This document shows, in pieces, positions 8,252 to 15,800 of a stretch of DNA of 64,000 nucleotides (the first letter of the stretch is position 1; each line of letters starts with the position of its first letter). The stretch covers positions 1 to 64,000 of the forward strand of contig NZ_BMPW01000013.1 of the NCBI RefSeq assembly GCF_014647795.1, read 5' to 3'. The position numbers and the translations under genes were made by a program. The DNA comes from Actinoplanes campanulatus. GTDB taxonomy: Bacteria > Actinomycetota > Actinomycetes > Mycobacteriales > Micromonosporaceae. The notes beneath the pieces are model-generated. The model saw only the letters and a program-made list of their open reading frames with translations, ran no database searches and was not told the DNA's origin.

Positions 8252-9121
8252 ATGCTGGATCTGCTGCACACGTTCCTGGCGGTCTACCGGGCGGGCACAC
8301 TGACCCGGGCCGCCGAGAGTCTCGGGCTGTCCCAGCCGACCGTGACGGCGCAGCTGCGCGGCCTGGAGTCGCGGATCGGGCAGCCGCTGTTCGTGCGCGG
8401 GGCCCGCGGGGTCACCCCGACCGCCGCCGCCGACGACCTGGCCCGCCGGCTCGACGGGCCGATGGACGCGCTCGCCGGAGTGGTCGGCGGGCTGCTCGGC
8501 ACGCCCGGTCCGGCCGGGCGGACCCTGCACCTGGGCGGGCCGGCCGAGCTGATGACGGCCCGGGTGCTGCCGTCGCTGGCCGGCACGGTCGAGGCCGGGG
8601 TGAGCATCCGGGTCCGGCTCGGGCTGGCCGACGATCTGCTGGCCGAGCTGTCCGACGGGCGGCTCGACCTGGTGGTCAGCGCGGTCCGCCCGCGCCGTGC
8701 CGGCATCCACGCCGAGCCCCTGTACGACGAGGAGTTCACGCTGGTCGCGGCGCCGCTGTTCCTGAGCGCCCGGGACCGCGCCGACGTGCACGAGCTGCCC
8801 CTGCTGGCCTACGCCGAGGAGCTGCCGATCGTGCGTCGCTGGTGGCGGCACGTCCTCGGTGGGCCACCGCCCCGGCGGGCGGTCCTGGTCGTTCCGGATC
8901 TGCGGGCGCTGCGCGCGGCCGCGGTCGCCGGGATCGGCGCCACCGTGCTGCCCCGCTACCTGGTGGCCGACGACCTCACCGACGGCACGCTGACCGAGAT
9001 CCTGCCCACCGACGACCCGCCGATCAACACGCTCTATCTGGCCACCCGTGCGGCGACCCGGGACGAGCCGCACATCGCCCGGGCCCGGGTGGCGCTGCTC
9101 AGCCAGGCCCGTCTCTGGTGA
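8252..9121 (+). CDS. LysR-family transcriptional regulator
   Basis: 289 residues, normal for the family. The winged helix-turn-helix is at the N-terminus (LDLLHTFLAVYRAGTLTRAA, then SQPTVTAQLRGLE). From about residue 90 comes a periplasmic-binding-protein-like effector domain. It is divergent from the DJ-1/PfpI gene, which is its most likely target. Its 3' end overlaps the convergent MarR gene by 23 nt. The inducer cannot be read from the sequence. Confidence 0.92.
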   Translation: MLDLLHTFLAVYRAGTLTRAAESLGLSQPTVTAQLRGLESRIGQPLFVRGARGVTPTAAADDLARRLDGPMDALAGVVGGLLGTPGPAGRTLHLGGPAELMTARVLPSLAGTVEAGVSIRVRLGLADDLLAELSDGRLDLVVSAVRPRRAGIHAEPLYDEEFTLVAAPLFLSARDRADVHELPLLAYAEELPIVRRWWRHVLGGPPPRRAVLVVPDLRALRAAAVAGIGATVLPRYLVADDLTDGTLTEILPTDDPPINTLYLATRAATRDEPHIARARVALLSQARLW

Positions 9122-9587
9122 CCTTTCCGTCGCTGGTGAGGGTGGCCTTCCCGCCGCTGGTCACGATGCCGGTGATCCAGGGTTCGACGATCTCGCCGAG
9201 CAGGGCGGCCAGCGCGGCGGCGGCGCCGGGGGAGAGCGGTGCGAACGCCCCCGAGTTGACGGCCTGAACCGCGGTGGCGGCCCGGCCGGCCAGTTCGTGA
9301 CCGGCCGGGGTGGGGCAGAGCCAGACCCGCCGCCGGTCGGTCTCGTCGCGTTCGCGCTCGATCAGCCCGGCCGACTCGAGACGGTCGGCGAGCGGGGTGA
9401 TCGAGGACTGCTGCACGTGGAGCATGCGGGCCAGCGCCCGGCCGGTCATGCCCTCGTGCTGCCCGAGCACGTAGAGGGCGAGCAGATCCAGGGAGGGCAT
9501 CTCGAACTCGTCGGCCACATCGTCCACGGCGCTCTGCACGAGGCGGCCGGCTTGGAGGACCAGATAGCCGAGTTCGCGCCTCACCAC
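9099..9587 (-). CDS. MarR-family transcriptional regulator
   Basis: 162 residues from a GTG (two adjacent GTG codons, no strong ribosome site). The winged helix is canonical: LARMLHVQQSSITPLADRLE for the recognition region and ERERDETDRRR for the wing. MarR proteins usually repress efflux, redox or aromatic-catabolism genes and release DNA on ligand or oxidant binding. It is divergent from glutamine synthetase II across 169 nt, but no functional link is implied. Confidence 0.9.
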   Translation of the reverse strand: MVRRELGYLVLQAGRLVQSAVDDVADEFEMPSLDLLALYVLGQHEGMTGRALARMLHVQQSSITPLADRLESAGLIERERDETDRRRVWLCPTPAGHELAGRAATAVQAVNSGAFAPLSPGAAAALAALLGEIVEPWITGIVTSGGKATLTSDGKVTRDGPG

Positions 9588-9756
9588 CGTTCAAAGTTAC
9601 CGGGATCACGCTTCCGAGGTGCGGGAACGGAAACGTGGAGTTGATCTAAGGGGGTTAGAGTCCTGGCGCTGGGTCTGGGTTAGTGAGTGTTTATCAGCTT
9701 AAGCCAGGCTAGGCGGAGTACGCCCCGAGTACCCCGATTCGAGGAGAAAAAGAACC

Positions 9757-10758
9757 ATGGCTGTCAAGGCCGAGTACCTGTGGGTCGACGGAACCCAGCC
9801 CACCGCCAAGCTGCGTTCCAAGACCAAGATCCTGGCCGACGGCGAGAAGCCCGGCATCTGGGGCTTCGACGGCTCGAGCACCAACCAGGCGCCCGGCGAC
9901 AAGTCCGACTGTGTCCTCCAGCCGGTCTTCGTCTGCCCGGACCCGCTCCGTGGCGGCGACAACATCATCGTGCTGTGCGAGGTCGAGCTGATCAGCGGCG
10001 CCCCGCACCCCACCAACACCCGCGCCCCGCTGCGCGCGATCGCCGAGAAGTACGCCGACCAGGAGGCGATCTTCGGCATCGAGCAGGAGTACACCTTCTT
10101 CAAGGACGGCCGCCCGCTCGGCTTCCCGGTCGGCGGCGGCTACCCGGCCCCGCAGGGCGGCTACTACTGCGGCGTCGGCGCGGACGAGGTCTTCGGCCGT
10201 GAGATCGTCGAGGAGCACATGGACGCGGTGCTCGCCGCGGGCCTGCACCTGTCCGGCATCAACGCCGAGGTCATGCCGGGTCAGTGGGAGTTCCAGATCG
10301 GCCCGGTCGCCGCCCCGCTGGTCGCCGACGAGCTGTGGGTCGCCCGCTGGCTGCTCTACCGCATCGCCGAGAAGCACGGCGTCTCCGCCACCCTCGACCC
10401 GAAGCCGGTCAAGGGCGACTGGAACGGCGCCGGCGCGCACACCAACTTCTCCACCAAGGCCATGCGCGAGGGCTACGACGCGATCATCGCGGGCGCCGAG
10501 GCGCTGGGTAAGAAGCGCCAGGAGCACGTGGACGGCTACGGCGCCGGCATCGACCAGCGCCTCACCGGCCTGCACGAGACCGCCCCGTGGACCGAGTACA
10601 GCTACGGCGTCTCCGACCGCGGCGCGTCGGTGCGTATCCCGTGGCAGGTCGAGCGGGACGGCAAGGGCTACATCGAGGACCGTCGCCCGAACGCGAACGT
10701 GGACCCGTACGTGGTCACCCGTCTGCTGATCGACACGATCTGCTCCGAGCTGGCCTGA
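9757..10758 (+). CDS. glnII: Glutamine synthetase type II (eukaryotic type)
   Basis: 333 residues, the short GSII length rather than about 470 for GlnA. Diagnostic GSII stretches: the WGFDGSSTNQA start of the catalytic domain, the metal-site FGIEQEYTFF, the GINAEVMPGQWEFQIGP loop, GAGAHTNFST and the C-terminal RRPNANVDPY. It makes glutamine from glutamate, ammonia and ATP in the cytoplasm. GSII lacks the adenylylation loop of GSI, so control is mainly transcriptional. GAGGAG lies 10 nt before the ATG. The N-formylglutamate hydrolase gene starts 19 nt after its stop, suggesting an operon. Confidence 0.95.
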   Translation: MAVKAEYLWVDGTQPTAKLRSKTKILADGEKPGIWGFDGSSTNQAPGDKSDCVLQPVFVCPDPLRGGDNIIVLCEVELISGAPHPTNTRAPLRAIAEKYADQEAIFGIEQEYTFFKDGRPLGFPVGGGYPAPQGGYYCGVGADEVFGREIVEEHMDAVLAAGLHLSGINAEVMPGQWEFQIGPVAAPLVADELWVARWLLYRIAEKHGVSATLDPKPVKGDWNGAGAHTNFSTKAMREGYDAIIAGAEALGKKRQEHVDGYGAGIDQRLTGLHETAPWTEYSYGVSDRGASVRIPWQVERDGKGYIEDRRPNANVDPYVVTRLLIDTICSELA

Positions 10759-10777
10759 TCGTCGCCGAAAGGCCACC

Positions 10778-11557
10778 GTGCGTATTCTTCGCGCGGTGGC
10801 CTTCGACGTTCTGCCCGGTGATTCCGCGTCGCCGGTGATCCTGCACGTGCCCCATTCCTCCCGGAATATCGTTGAATCCGGGTTGTATCCGGACATTGTC
10901 GCTGAGGAATTGGACCACCTCACCGACGCGTACACCGATCTGATCGCGCTCGGCGCCGCCGAAACCGCGGCCCGGCGGCCGTGGATCTTCATGAACCGGC
11001 TGTCCCGCCTGGTCGTCGACCCCGAGCGGTTCACCGACGACGAGATGGTCCGGGCCGGCATGGGGCCGGTCTACACCCACGGCCACGCCGGCCGGCGGTT
11101 GCGCGACGACGACCCCTCGCGCGACGCGAAACTTCTCCACGAGCACTTCCATCCGTACGCCGAAGCGATGACCGGCCTCGTCGACGGCCGCCTGGCCGCG
11201 ACCGGGCGTGCGGTGATCCTCGACGTGCACTCCTATCCGACGGCGCCGCTGCCGTACGAGCTGCACGCCGACGGCCCGCGCCCACCGGTCTGCCTGGGCA
11301 CCCACCCGCTGCACACCCCGGACCGGCTGCTGGCCGAGGCCCGGGCGGCGTTCGGCGACACCGGCCTGAACAGCCCGTTCGCCGGTTGCTACGTCCCGCT
11401 CAAGCACTACGACCGCGACCCGGCCGTCTCCGCGCTGATGGTGGAGATCCGCCGCGACCAGTACATGACCGAACCGGGCGGCCCGCCGACCGCCGGGATC
11501 GACCGTCTGGCCCGGGCGCTGGCGATCCTCGTCGATACGGTTCCGGCGCTCCGGTGA
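10778..11557 (+). CDS. N-formylglutamate amidohydrolase family protein
   Basis: 259 residues from a GTG; a second GTG six codons later is also possible. Family motifs: ILHVPHSSRN near the N-terminus, ELDHLTDAYTD, ILDVHSYP (metal-site His/Asp) and the Arg-rich LMVEIRRDQYM near the end. Characterised members hydrolyse N-formyl-L-glutamate to formate and glutamate, the last step of one histidine-degradation route. No hut genes are nearby. It follows glutamine synthetase II by 19 nt, so it may feed glutamate into nitrogen assimilation. That link is inferred from position. Confidence 0.85.
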   Translation: MRILRAVAFDVLPGDSASPVILHVPHSSRNIVESGLYPDIVAEELDHLTDAYTDLIALGAAETAARRPWIFMNRLSRLVVDPERFTDDEMVRAGMGPVYTHGHAGRRLRDDDPSRDAKLLHEHFHPYAEAMTGLVDGRLAATGRAVILDVHSYPTAPLPYELHADGPRPPVCLGTHPLHTPDRLLAEARAAFGDTGLNSPFAGCYVPLKHYDRDPAVSALMVEIRRDQYMTEPGGPPTAGIDRLARALAILVDTVPALR

Positions 11558-11605
11558 CCCGCCCGGGTGGCAGCGTTCCGGCTGATGGAGTGACATGATG
11601 GCCCG

Positions 11606-11935
11606 GTGGTGAACTTCGAGGCGAGGACATCCGCCGGCGACGGCCGCGCCGTCGTGGCTCTCGCCGGGGAGTGCGACCTGGCGACCCGCGAGCAACTGAC
11701 CGCCGTCCTGCTCGACGCGGTGAACCAGGCCCGGCTCGTGTTCGTCGACATGGCCGGGCTCACCTTCATCGACTCCAGCGGCGTGCACAGCCTGGTCACC
11801 GCGCATCACGCCGCGAAGCAGACCGGCGGGCGGGTCTACGTGCTCAACGCCACCGGCCCGGTCGCCGCAGTCCTCGAGCTCACCGGCCTCGACACCCTGC
11901 TGCGCGCTCCGGTCGAAGAGCGCCGTCATGTCTGA
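11606..11935 (+). CDS. STAS-domain anti-sigma factor antagonist
   Basis: 109 residues forming one STAS domain. The phosphorylation site is in the conserved FIDSSGV motif (Ser57/Ser58). In the SpoIIAA/RsbV scheme the unphosphorylated antagonist binds the anti-sigma kinase and frees a sigma factor. Its stop overlaps the next gene, the ATP-binding anti-sigma factor, by 8 nt, so the two are translationally coupled partners. No sigma-factor gene is adjacent. The PP2C phosphatase at 21-23 kb could dephosphorylate such a protein. Confidence 0.9.
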   Translation: MVNFEARTSAGDGRAVVALAGECDLATREQLTAVLLDAVNQARLVFVDMAGLTFIDSSGVHSLVTAHHAAKQTGGRVYVLNATGPVAAVLELTGLDTLLRAPVEERRHV

Positions 11936-12305
11936 GACCGTCGATGGGATGTCGTACCACGTACCCGACGATCTGCGGGCCGTCCGCGCCTTCGTCACCG
12001 AGCGGGCGCTGGCGCTCGGCCTGCCTGAGGCCCGGCTCGACGTGCTCACCCTCGCGGTCAGCGAGCTGACCACCAACACGTTGCAGCACACCAGCGGCGG
12101 CGGGCACATCCGGGTCTGGGTGGAGGGCGGCCGCCTGGTGTGCGACGTCGTCGACCAGGGCTCCGGCCGGCCGTTCGGGCGGGCCATGCCGTCGGCCGAG
12201 GCGGTCCGGGGGCGCGGGCTGGCGATCGTCGAGCGGGTCTGCGACGCCGTCTACACGACCGCGGTTCCGGGCGGCACCCTCGTACGCATCTGCCTGGATC
12301 TCTAG
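11928..12305 (+). CDS. RsbW-like anti-sigma regulatory factor (HATPase_c)
   Basis: 125 residues with a GHKL ATPase fold: the N-box ELTTNTLQHTSG (Asn near residue 48), DVVDQGSGRP and a short lid RGRGLAIVE. This is the serine kinase/anti-sigma type that phosphorylates its STAS partner. The coupled STAS gene upstream is the obvious substrate. It could also belong to the broader group of stand-alone ATPases used as stress-signalling switches in actinomycetes. Confidence 0.88.
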   Translation: MSETVDGMSYHVPDDLRAVRAFVTERALALGLPEARLDVLTLAVSELTTNTLQHTSGGGHIRVWVEGGRLVCDVVDQGSGRPFGRAMPSAEAVRGRGLAIVERVCDAVYTTAVPGGTLVRICLDL

Positions 12306-12390
12306 TTTTTCTGTTATCGCCCGGTGGCGGAGGCATCTACGCCGGTGGACACCTGTCCATCCCCCGCATCCCCAGGCGAAAGGCAACCCC

Positions 12391-14739
12391 ATGTCCTCAC
12401 CCCGACCCCGGCGGCGACGCCGGGGGCTGATCGCGGCCGGCGTCCTCGCGGTCGCCGTCCCGGCGGGCCTCGTGACCGTCTCCATGATCCCCGCGGCCGC
12501 GGCGACGACCCCGGTCGCCGGCGGCGTCTACACGCTGGCCTCCGGATCCAGCGGCAAGTGCGTCGACGTGGCCGGCGCGTCCACCGCCAGCAGCGCGCTG
12601 CTCGTCCAGCTGGCCTGCAACGCGGCCGCCACCAACCAGCAGTGGACCGCCAGGCAGCAGAACAGCGGGCAGTTCCAGCTGGTCAACGGCAACAGCACCC
12701 GGTGCATCGACGTGCCCAGCTCGACGACCGTGTCCGGCACCCAGCTACAGCAGTACAGCTGCGGTGACGCCACCAAGAACAACCAGCTGTGGACGTTCAC
12801 GGCGTCGACCGCGGCGTCCGGCAAGTTCCTGGTCAAGAGCGTCGCCAGCGGGCTGTGCATCAGCAACAAGGACGGCTCCACCGCCGGCAACAACCCGATC
12901 GTGCAGGAGACCTGCTCGGACGTGGCCCGCATGCAGTGGTCGTTCAACCACGTCTCCGGTCCGACCGCTTCGCCGACCACGCCCACCGAGTCCGGCCGGC
13001 AGATGGAGGACCTCGACCGGGGCCTGATCAGCGTCCGCTCCGGCACCGGCAACCTGGTGTCCTGGCGGCTGCTCGGTACCGAGCCGGCGACCACCGGGTT
13101 CAACGTCTACCGGTCCGGTACCAGGATCACCGCGACGCCGATCACCAACTCGACGAACTACCTGGACGCGGGCGCGGCGGCGAACGCCTCGTACACGGTC
13201 CGGGCCGTCGTCAACGGCGCCGAGCAGGGTGACTCGCCCGCGTCGCTGACCTTCGGCAGCGGCTACCTGGACGTGCGGCTCCAGGTCCCGGCCGGCGGGA
13301 CCACCCCGGACGGCGTCGCCTACACCTACTCGGCCAACGACGCCTCGGTCGGTGACGCGGACGGCGACGGCGACTACGAGATCTTCGTGAAGTGGGATCC
13401 GTCCAACTCGAAGGACAACTCGCAGTCCGGGTACACCGGCAACGTGTACGTGGACGCCTACACCCTCCAGGGCACCCGGCTGTGGCGCATCGACCTGGGC
13501 CGCAACATCCGGGCCGGCGCGCACTACACCCAGTTCCAGGTGTACGACTACGACGGCGACGGCAAGGCCGAGATCGCCATGAAGACCGCCGACGGCACCG
13601 TCTCCGGCACCGGCGTCACCATCGGCTCGGCCGGCGCCGACTACCGCAACTCGTCCGGCTACATCCTGTCCGGGCCGGAGTACCTGACCATGTTCAGCGG
13701 GCAGACCGGCGCCGCGCTGTCCACCGTCAACTACACCCCGGCCCGCGGCACCGTCTCGTCATGGGGCGACTCGTACGGCAACCGGGTCGACCGGTTCCTG
13801 GCCGGCACCGCCTACCTCGACGGCGCCCGCCCGTCGCTGATCATGGCGCGTGGCTACTACACCCGGGCCGTCATCGCCGCCTGGGACTTCCGCAACGGCG
13901 CCCTCACCAGCCGCTGGACCTACGACTCCGGGACCAGCAACACCGGGGCGTACGGGCAGGGCAACCACCAGCTGTCCATCGCCGACACCGACGCCGACGG
14001 CAAGGACGAGATCATCTACGGCGCCGCGGCGATCAACGACAACGGCGCCCTGATGTGGCGCAGCGGCCTCGGCCACGGCGACGCCCTGCACGTCGGCGAC
14101 CTGATCCCGTCCCGGGCCGGCATCGAGGTGTACCGGCCGTCCGAGTCCACCTCCCAGCCGACCGACGCCATGCTCGACGGGCGCACCGGCGCGGTCATCT
14201 GGTCGCACGCCTCCTGCGGCTGCGACAACGGCCGGGCCGTGGCCGGTGACGTCTACGCCGGCAGCGCGGGCGCCGAGGCCTGGTCGTCGTCGGTGTCCGG
14301 GCTGACCAGCGCCGCCGGCGCCAACATCGGCCGCAAGCCGTCGTCGACGAACTTCCTGGCCTGGTGGGACGCCGACCCGGTCCGCGAGCTGGTCGACGCC
14401 ACCCGGGTCGACAAGTACGGCACGGGCGCCGACACCCGCCTGCTCACCGCCTCCGGCGTCGCCTCCAACAACAGCACCAAGCAGACCCCGGCGATCTCCG
14501 GCGACATCCTCGGCGACTGGCGCGAGGAGATCGTCTGGCGGCTCTCCGACTCGTCGGCGCTGCGCATCTACAGCACCCCGGTCGTCACCGACCGCCGGAT
14601 CCACACGCTGGCCCACGACTCGCAGTACCGGGTCGCGCTGGCCTGGCAGAACACCGCCTACAACCAGCCGCCGCACCCGGGTTTCTTCCTCGGCGACGGC
14701 ATGACCACCCCGGCCCAGCCGAACATCTACGTTCGCTGA
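12391..14739 (+). CDS. Secreted rhamnogalacturonan endolyase (PL11 type) with ricin-type lectin module
   Basis: 782 residues. A signal peptide (Arg-rich n-region, hydrophobic core about 14-33, cleavage after AAA-type residues) is followed by a ricin B beta-trefoil with QxW-type repeats (about 45-185) and a short Pro/Thr linker. The catalytic part starts near residue 205 (RQMEDLDRGLISV) and includes an Fn3-like domain and the calcium-binding GDADGDGDYEIFVKWDPSN typical of YesW/YesX lyases. Such enzymes cut the rhamnogalacturonan I backbone of pectin by beta-elimination outside the cell. It is a monocistronic gene ended by a strong hairpin. Confidence 0.92.
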   Translation: MSSPRPRRRRRGLIAAGVLAVAVPAGLVTVSMIPAAAATTPVAGGVYTLASGSSGKCVDVAGASTASSALLVQLACNAAATNQQWTARQQNSGQFQLVNGNSTRCIDVPSSTTVSGTQLQQYSCGDATKNNQLWTFTASTAASGKFLVKSVASGLCISNKDGSTAGNNPIVQETCSDVARMQWSFNHVSGPTASPTTPTESGRQMEDLDRGLISVRSGTGNLVSWRLLGTEPATTGFNVYRSGTRITATPITNSTNYLDAGAAANASYTVRAVVNGAEQGDSPASLTFGSGYLDVRLQVPAGGTTPDGVAYTYSANDASVGDADGDGDYEIFVKWDPSNSKDNSQSGYTGNVYVDAYTLQGTRLWRIDLGRNIRAGAHYTQFQVYDYDGDGKAEIAMKTADGTVSGTGVTIGSAGADYRNSSGYILSGPEYLTMFSGQTGAALSTVNYTPARGTVSSWGDSYGNRVDRFLAGTAYLDGARPSLIMARGYYTRAVIAAWDFRNGALTSRWTYDSGTSNTGAYGQGNHQLSIADTDADGKDEIIYGAAAINDNGALMWRSGLGHGDALHVGDLIPSRAGIEVYRPSESTSQPTDAMLDGRTGAVIWSHASCGCDNGRAVAGDVYAGSAGAEAWSSSVSGLTSAAGANIGRKPSSTNFLAWWDADPVRELVDATRVDKYGTGADTRLLTASGVASNNSTKQTPAISGDILGDWREEIVWRLSDSSALRIYSTPVVTDRRIHTLAHDSQYRVALAWQNTAYNQPPHPGFFLGDGMTTPAQPNIYVR

Positions 14740-14745
14740 GCCCTC

Positions 14746-14774
14746 GCCCCGGCGCCGCGACGCGGCGCCGGGGC
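14746..14774 (+). terminator. Hairpin terminator after the rhamnogalacturonan lyase gene
   Basis: A perfect 13-bp GC-only stem (14746-14758 with 14762-14774) with a 3-nt loop begins 6 nt after the stop codon. There is no T tract. U-poor strong hairpins of this type are common terminators in high-GC actinomycetes. Confidence 0.7.
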
Positions 14775-14795
14775 ACCCCGGTCCATCATGGGCGG

Positions 14796-15653
14796 GTGGA
14801 CCTTCTGTTCGACGTCGCGCCGGCGCCGGGTCGCCCGCCGCTGCGGTTCGAGGTGGCCGGCACCCGGCTCCTGGTGATGCGGCAGGGCGACCGGCCGGTG
14901 GTTCTGGGCCGCGTCGACGACGGCCACTATGGCGTCGACTACGCGCGTACCGGGGCCTACCGTTCGCCGGTCCCGCCTCTGCGGGCCGCCCACGCGGCCG
15001 GCGTCGCCGCCGACAGGGACGAGACGTGGTGGGCACGCTGGGCGCATCACTTCCGGTCAGAGCTCTCCGGATCGGCGTACGGGCCACTGCACGGCGGTCG
15101 ATGGCTGCTGAGTTCCCGCGTGCCCCGCCTGCGGACGCGGTGGCGGTGGGAGCTGTGCGCGGCGGACGAGGGCTACGTCGACTACGAGGGCGACTGGCCG
15201 GTGCTGCCGCTGCGCACGCCGGCCGGCCCCGGGGACGGCCGGGTCAAGGCCTACCGGAAGCAGGTCCGGGACGGCAGCCTGCCCCCGGTGCTGATCTGGT
15301 GGGTCAGCTGCCTGTGCGGCTACGTGGTGCTGGACGGGCACGACCGGCTGGCCGCCGCTCTCGCCGAGGACCGCGAACCGCCGTGGCTCGAGCTCACCCG
15401 CGTGGACCCGGTCGAGGCCGCCGCGCTCACCCGCATGGTCGTCGACCGCTACCTGGAGCGCGAGGCGATCATCCGGCGTCATCCGGGGACCGCGCCAGCG
15501 CTGACCCTTCTCGGACAACAGTTCGGGGCGGACCTTCGCGAAGCCGAGCACGGCGAAGCCCGTACCGTCGCATGGCCTTCGGCGGGAGGAACCGCGGCCT
15601 GGACGCGCGCGGCCGAGGAGTGCGCGCCCGGCTGGCTCGCGTCCCTCGGCTAG
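14796..15653 (+). CDS. Hypothetical protein with ParB/sulfiredoxin-like motif
   Basis: 285 residues from the GTG at 14796; the frame is open further upstream, but that part overlaps the lyase gene in another frame. The first half is beta-rich and unassigned. Around residues 150-200 it reads KAYRKQVRDGSLPPVLIWW, then YVVLDGHDRLAAALAE. This resembles the ParB/Srx fold, where GHxR-type loops bind a nucleotide phosphate. Many actinomycete proteins with this motif are uncharacterised. A nuclease or nucleotide-binding role is possible but not shown. It sits alone between two secreted-hydrolase genes. Confidence 0.6.
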   Translation: MDLLFDVAPAPGRPPLRFEVAGTRLLVMRQGDRPVVLGRVDDGHYGVDYARTGAYRSPVPPLRAAHAAGVAADRDETWWARWAHHFRSELSGSAYGPLHGGRWLLSSRVPRLRTRWRWELCAADEGYVDYEGDWPVLPLRTPAGPGDGRVKAYRKQVRDGSLPPVLIWWVSCLCGYVVLDGHDRLAAALAEDREPPWLELTRVDPVEAAALTRMVVDRYLEREAIIRRHPGTAPALTLLGQQFGADLREAEHGEARTVAWPSAGGTAAWTRAAEECAPGWLASLG

Positions 15654-15749
15654 AGATCGAGGTCGGCGTTTCGCCGGACCACTGAGAAGCTTGTTAAAAA
15701 TTCGGAAACATTGACGACATCCACTGTACGCATTTACCGTTCTAGGCCA

Positions 15750-15761
15750 GAGAGCGCTCTC
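15750..15761. promoter_or_regulatory. Palindromic candidate LacI-family operator before the GH81 gene
   Basis: GAGAGCGCTCTC is a perfect 12-bp palindrome with central CG, 39 nt before the glucanase start. It resembles the GGGAGCGCTCCC core recognised by CebR-type LacI regulators of actinomycete glycoside hydrolases. The cognate repressor is not obviously in this window, since the LacI protein here appears to use a different palindrome. Confidence 0.55.
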
Positions 15762-15800
15762 ACGGGCGGGCTGCCAAGGGTCGGATGCAGTGGAGGCGTG

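Noticed and set aside
9595-9640. Possible GlnR box (GTTAC ... GGAAACG) before glutamine synthetase II
   Set aside because: The half-sites are present, but the spacing and the second GAAAC/GTNAC elements do not fit the GlnR pattern well enough to report as a feature.
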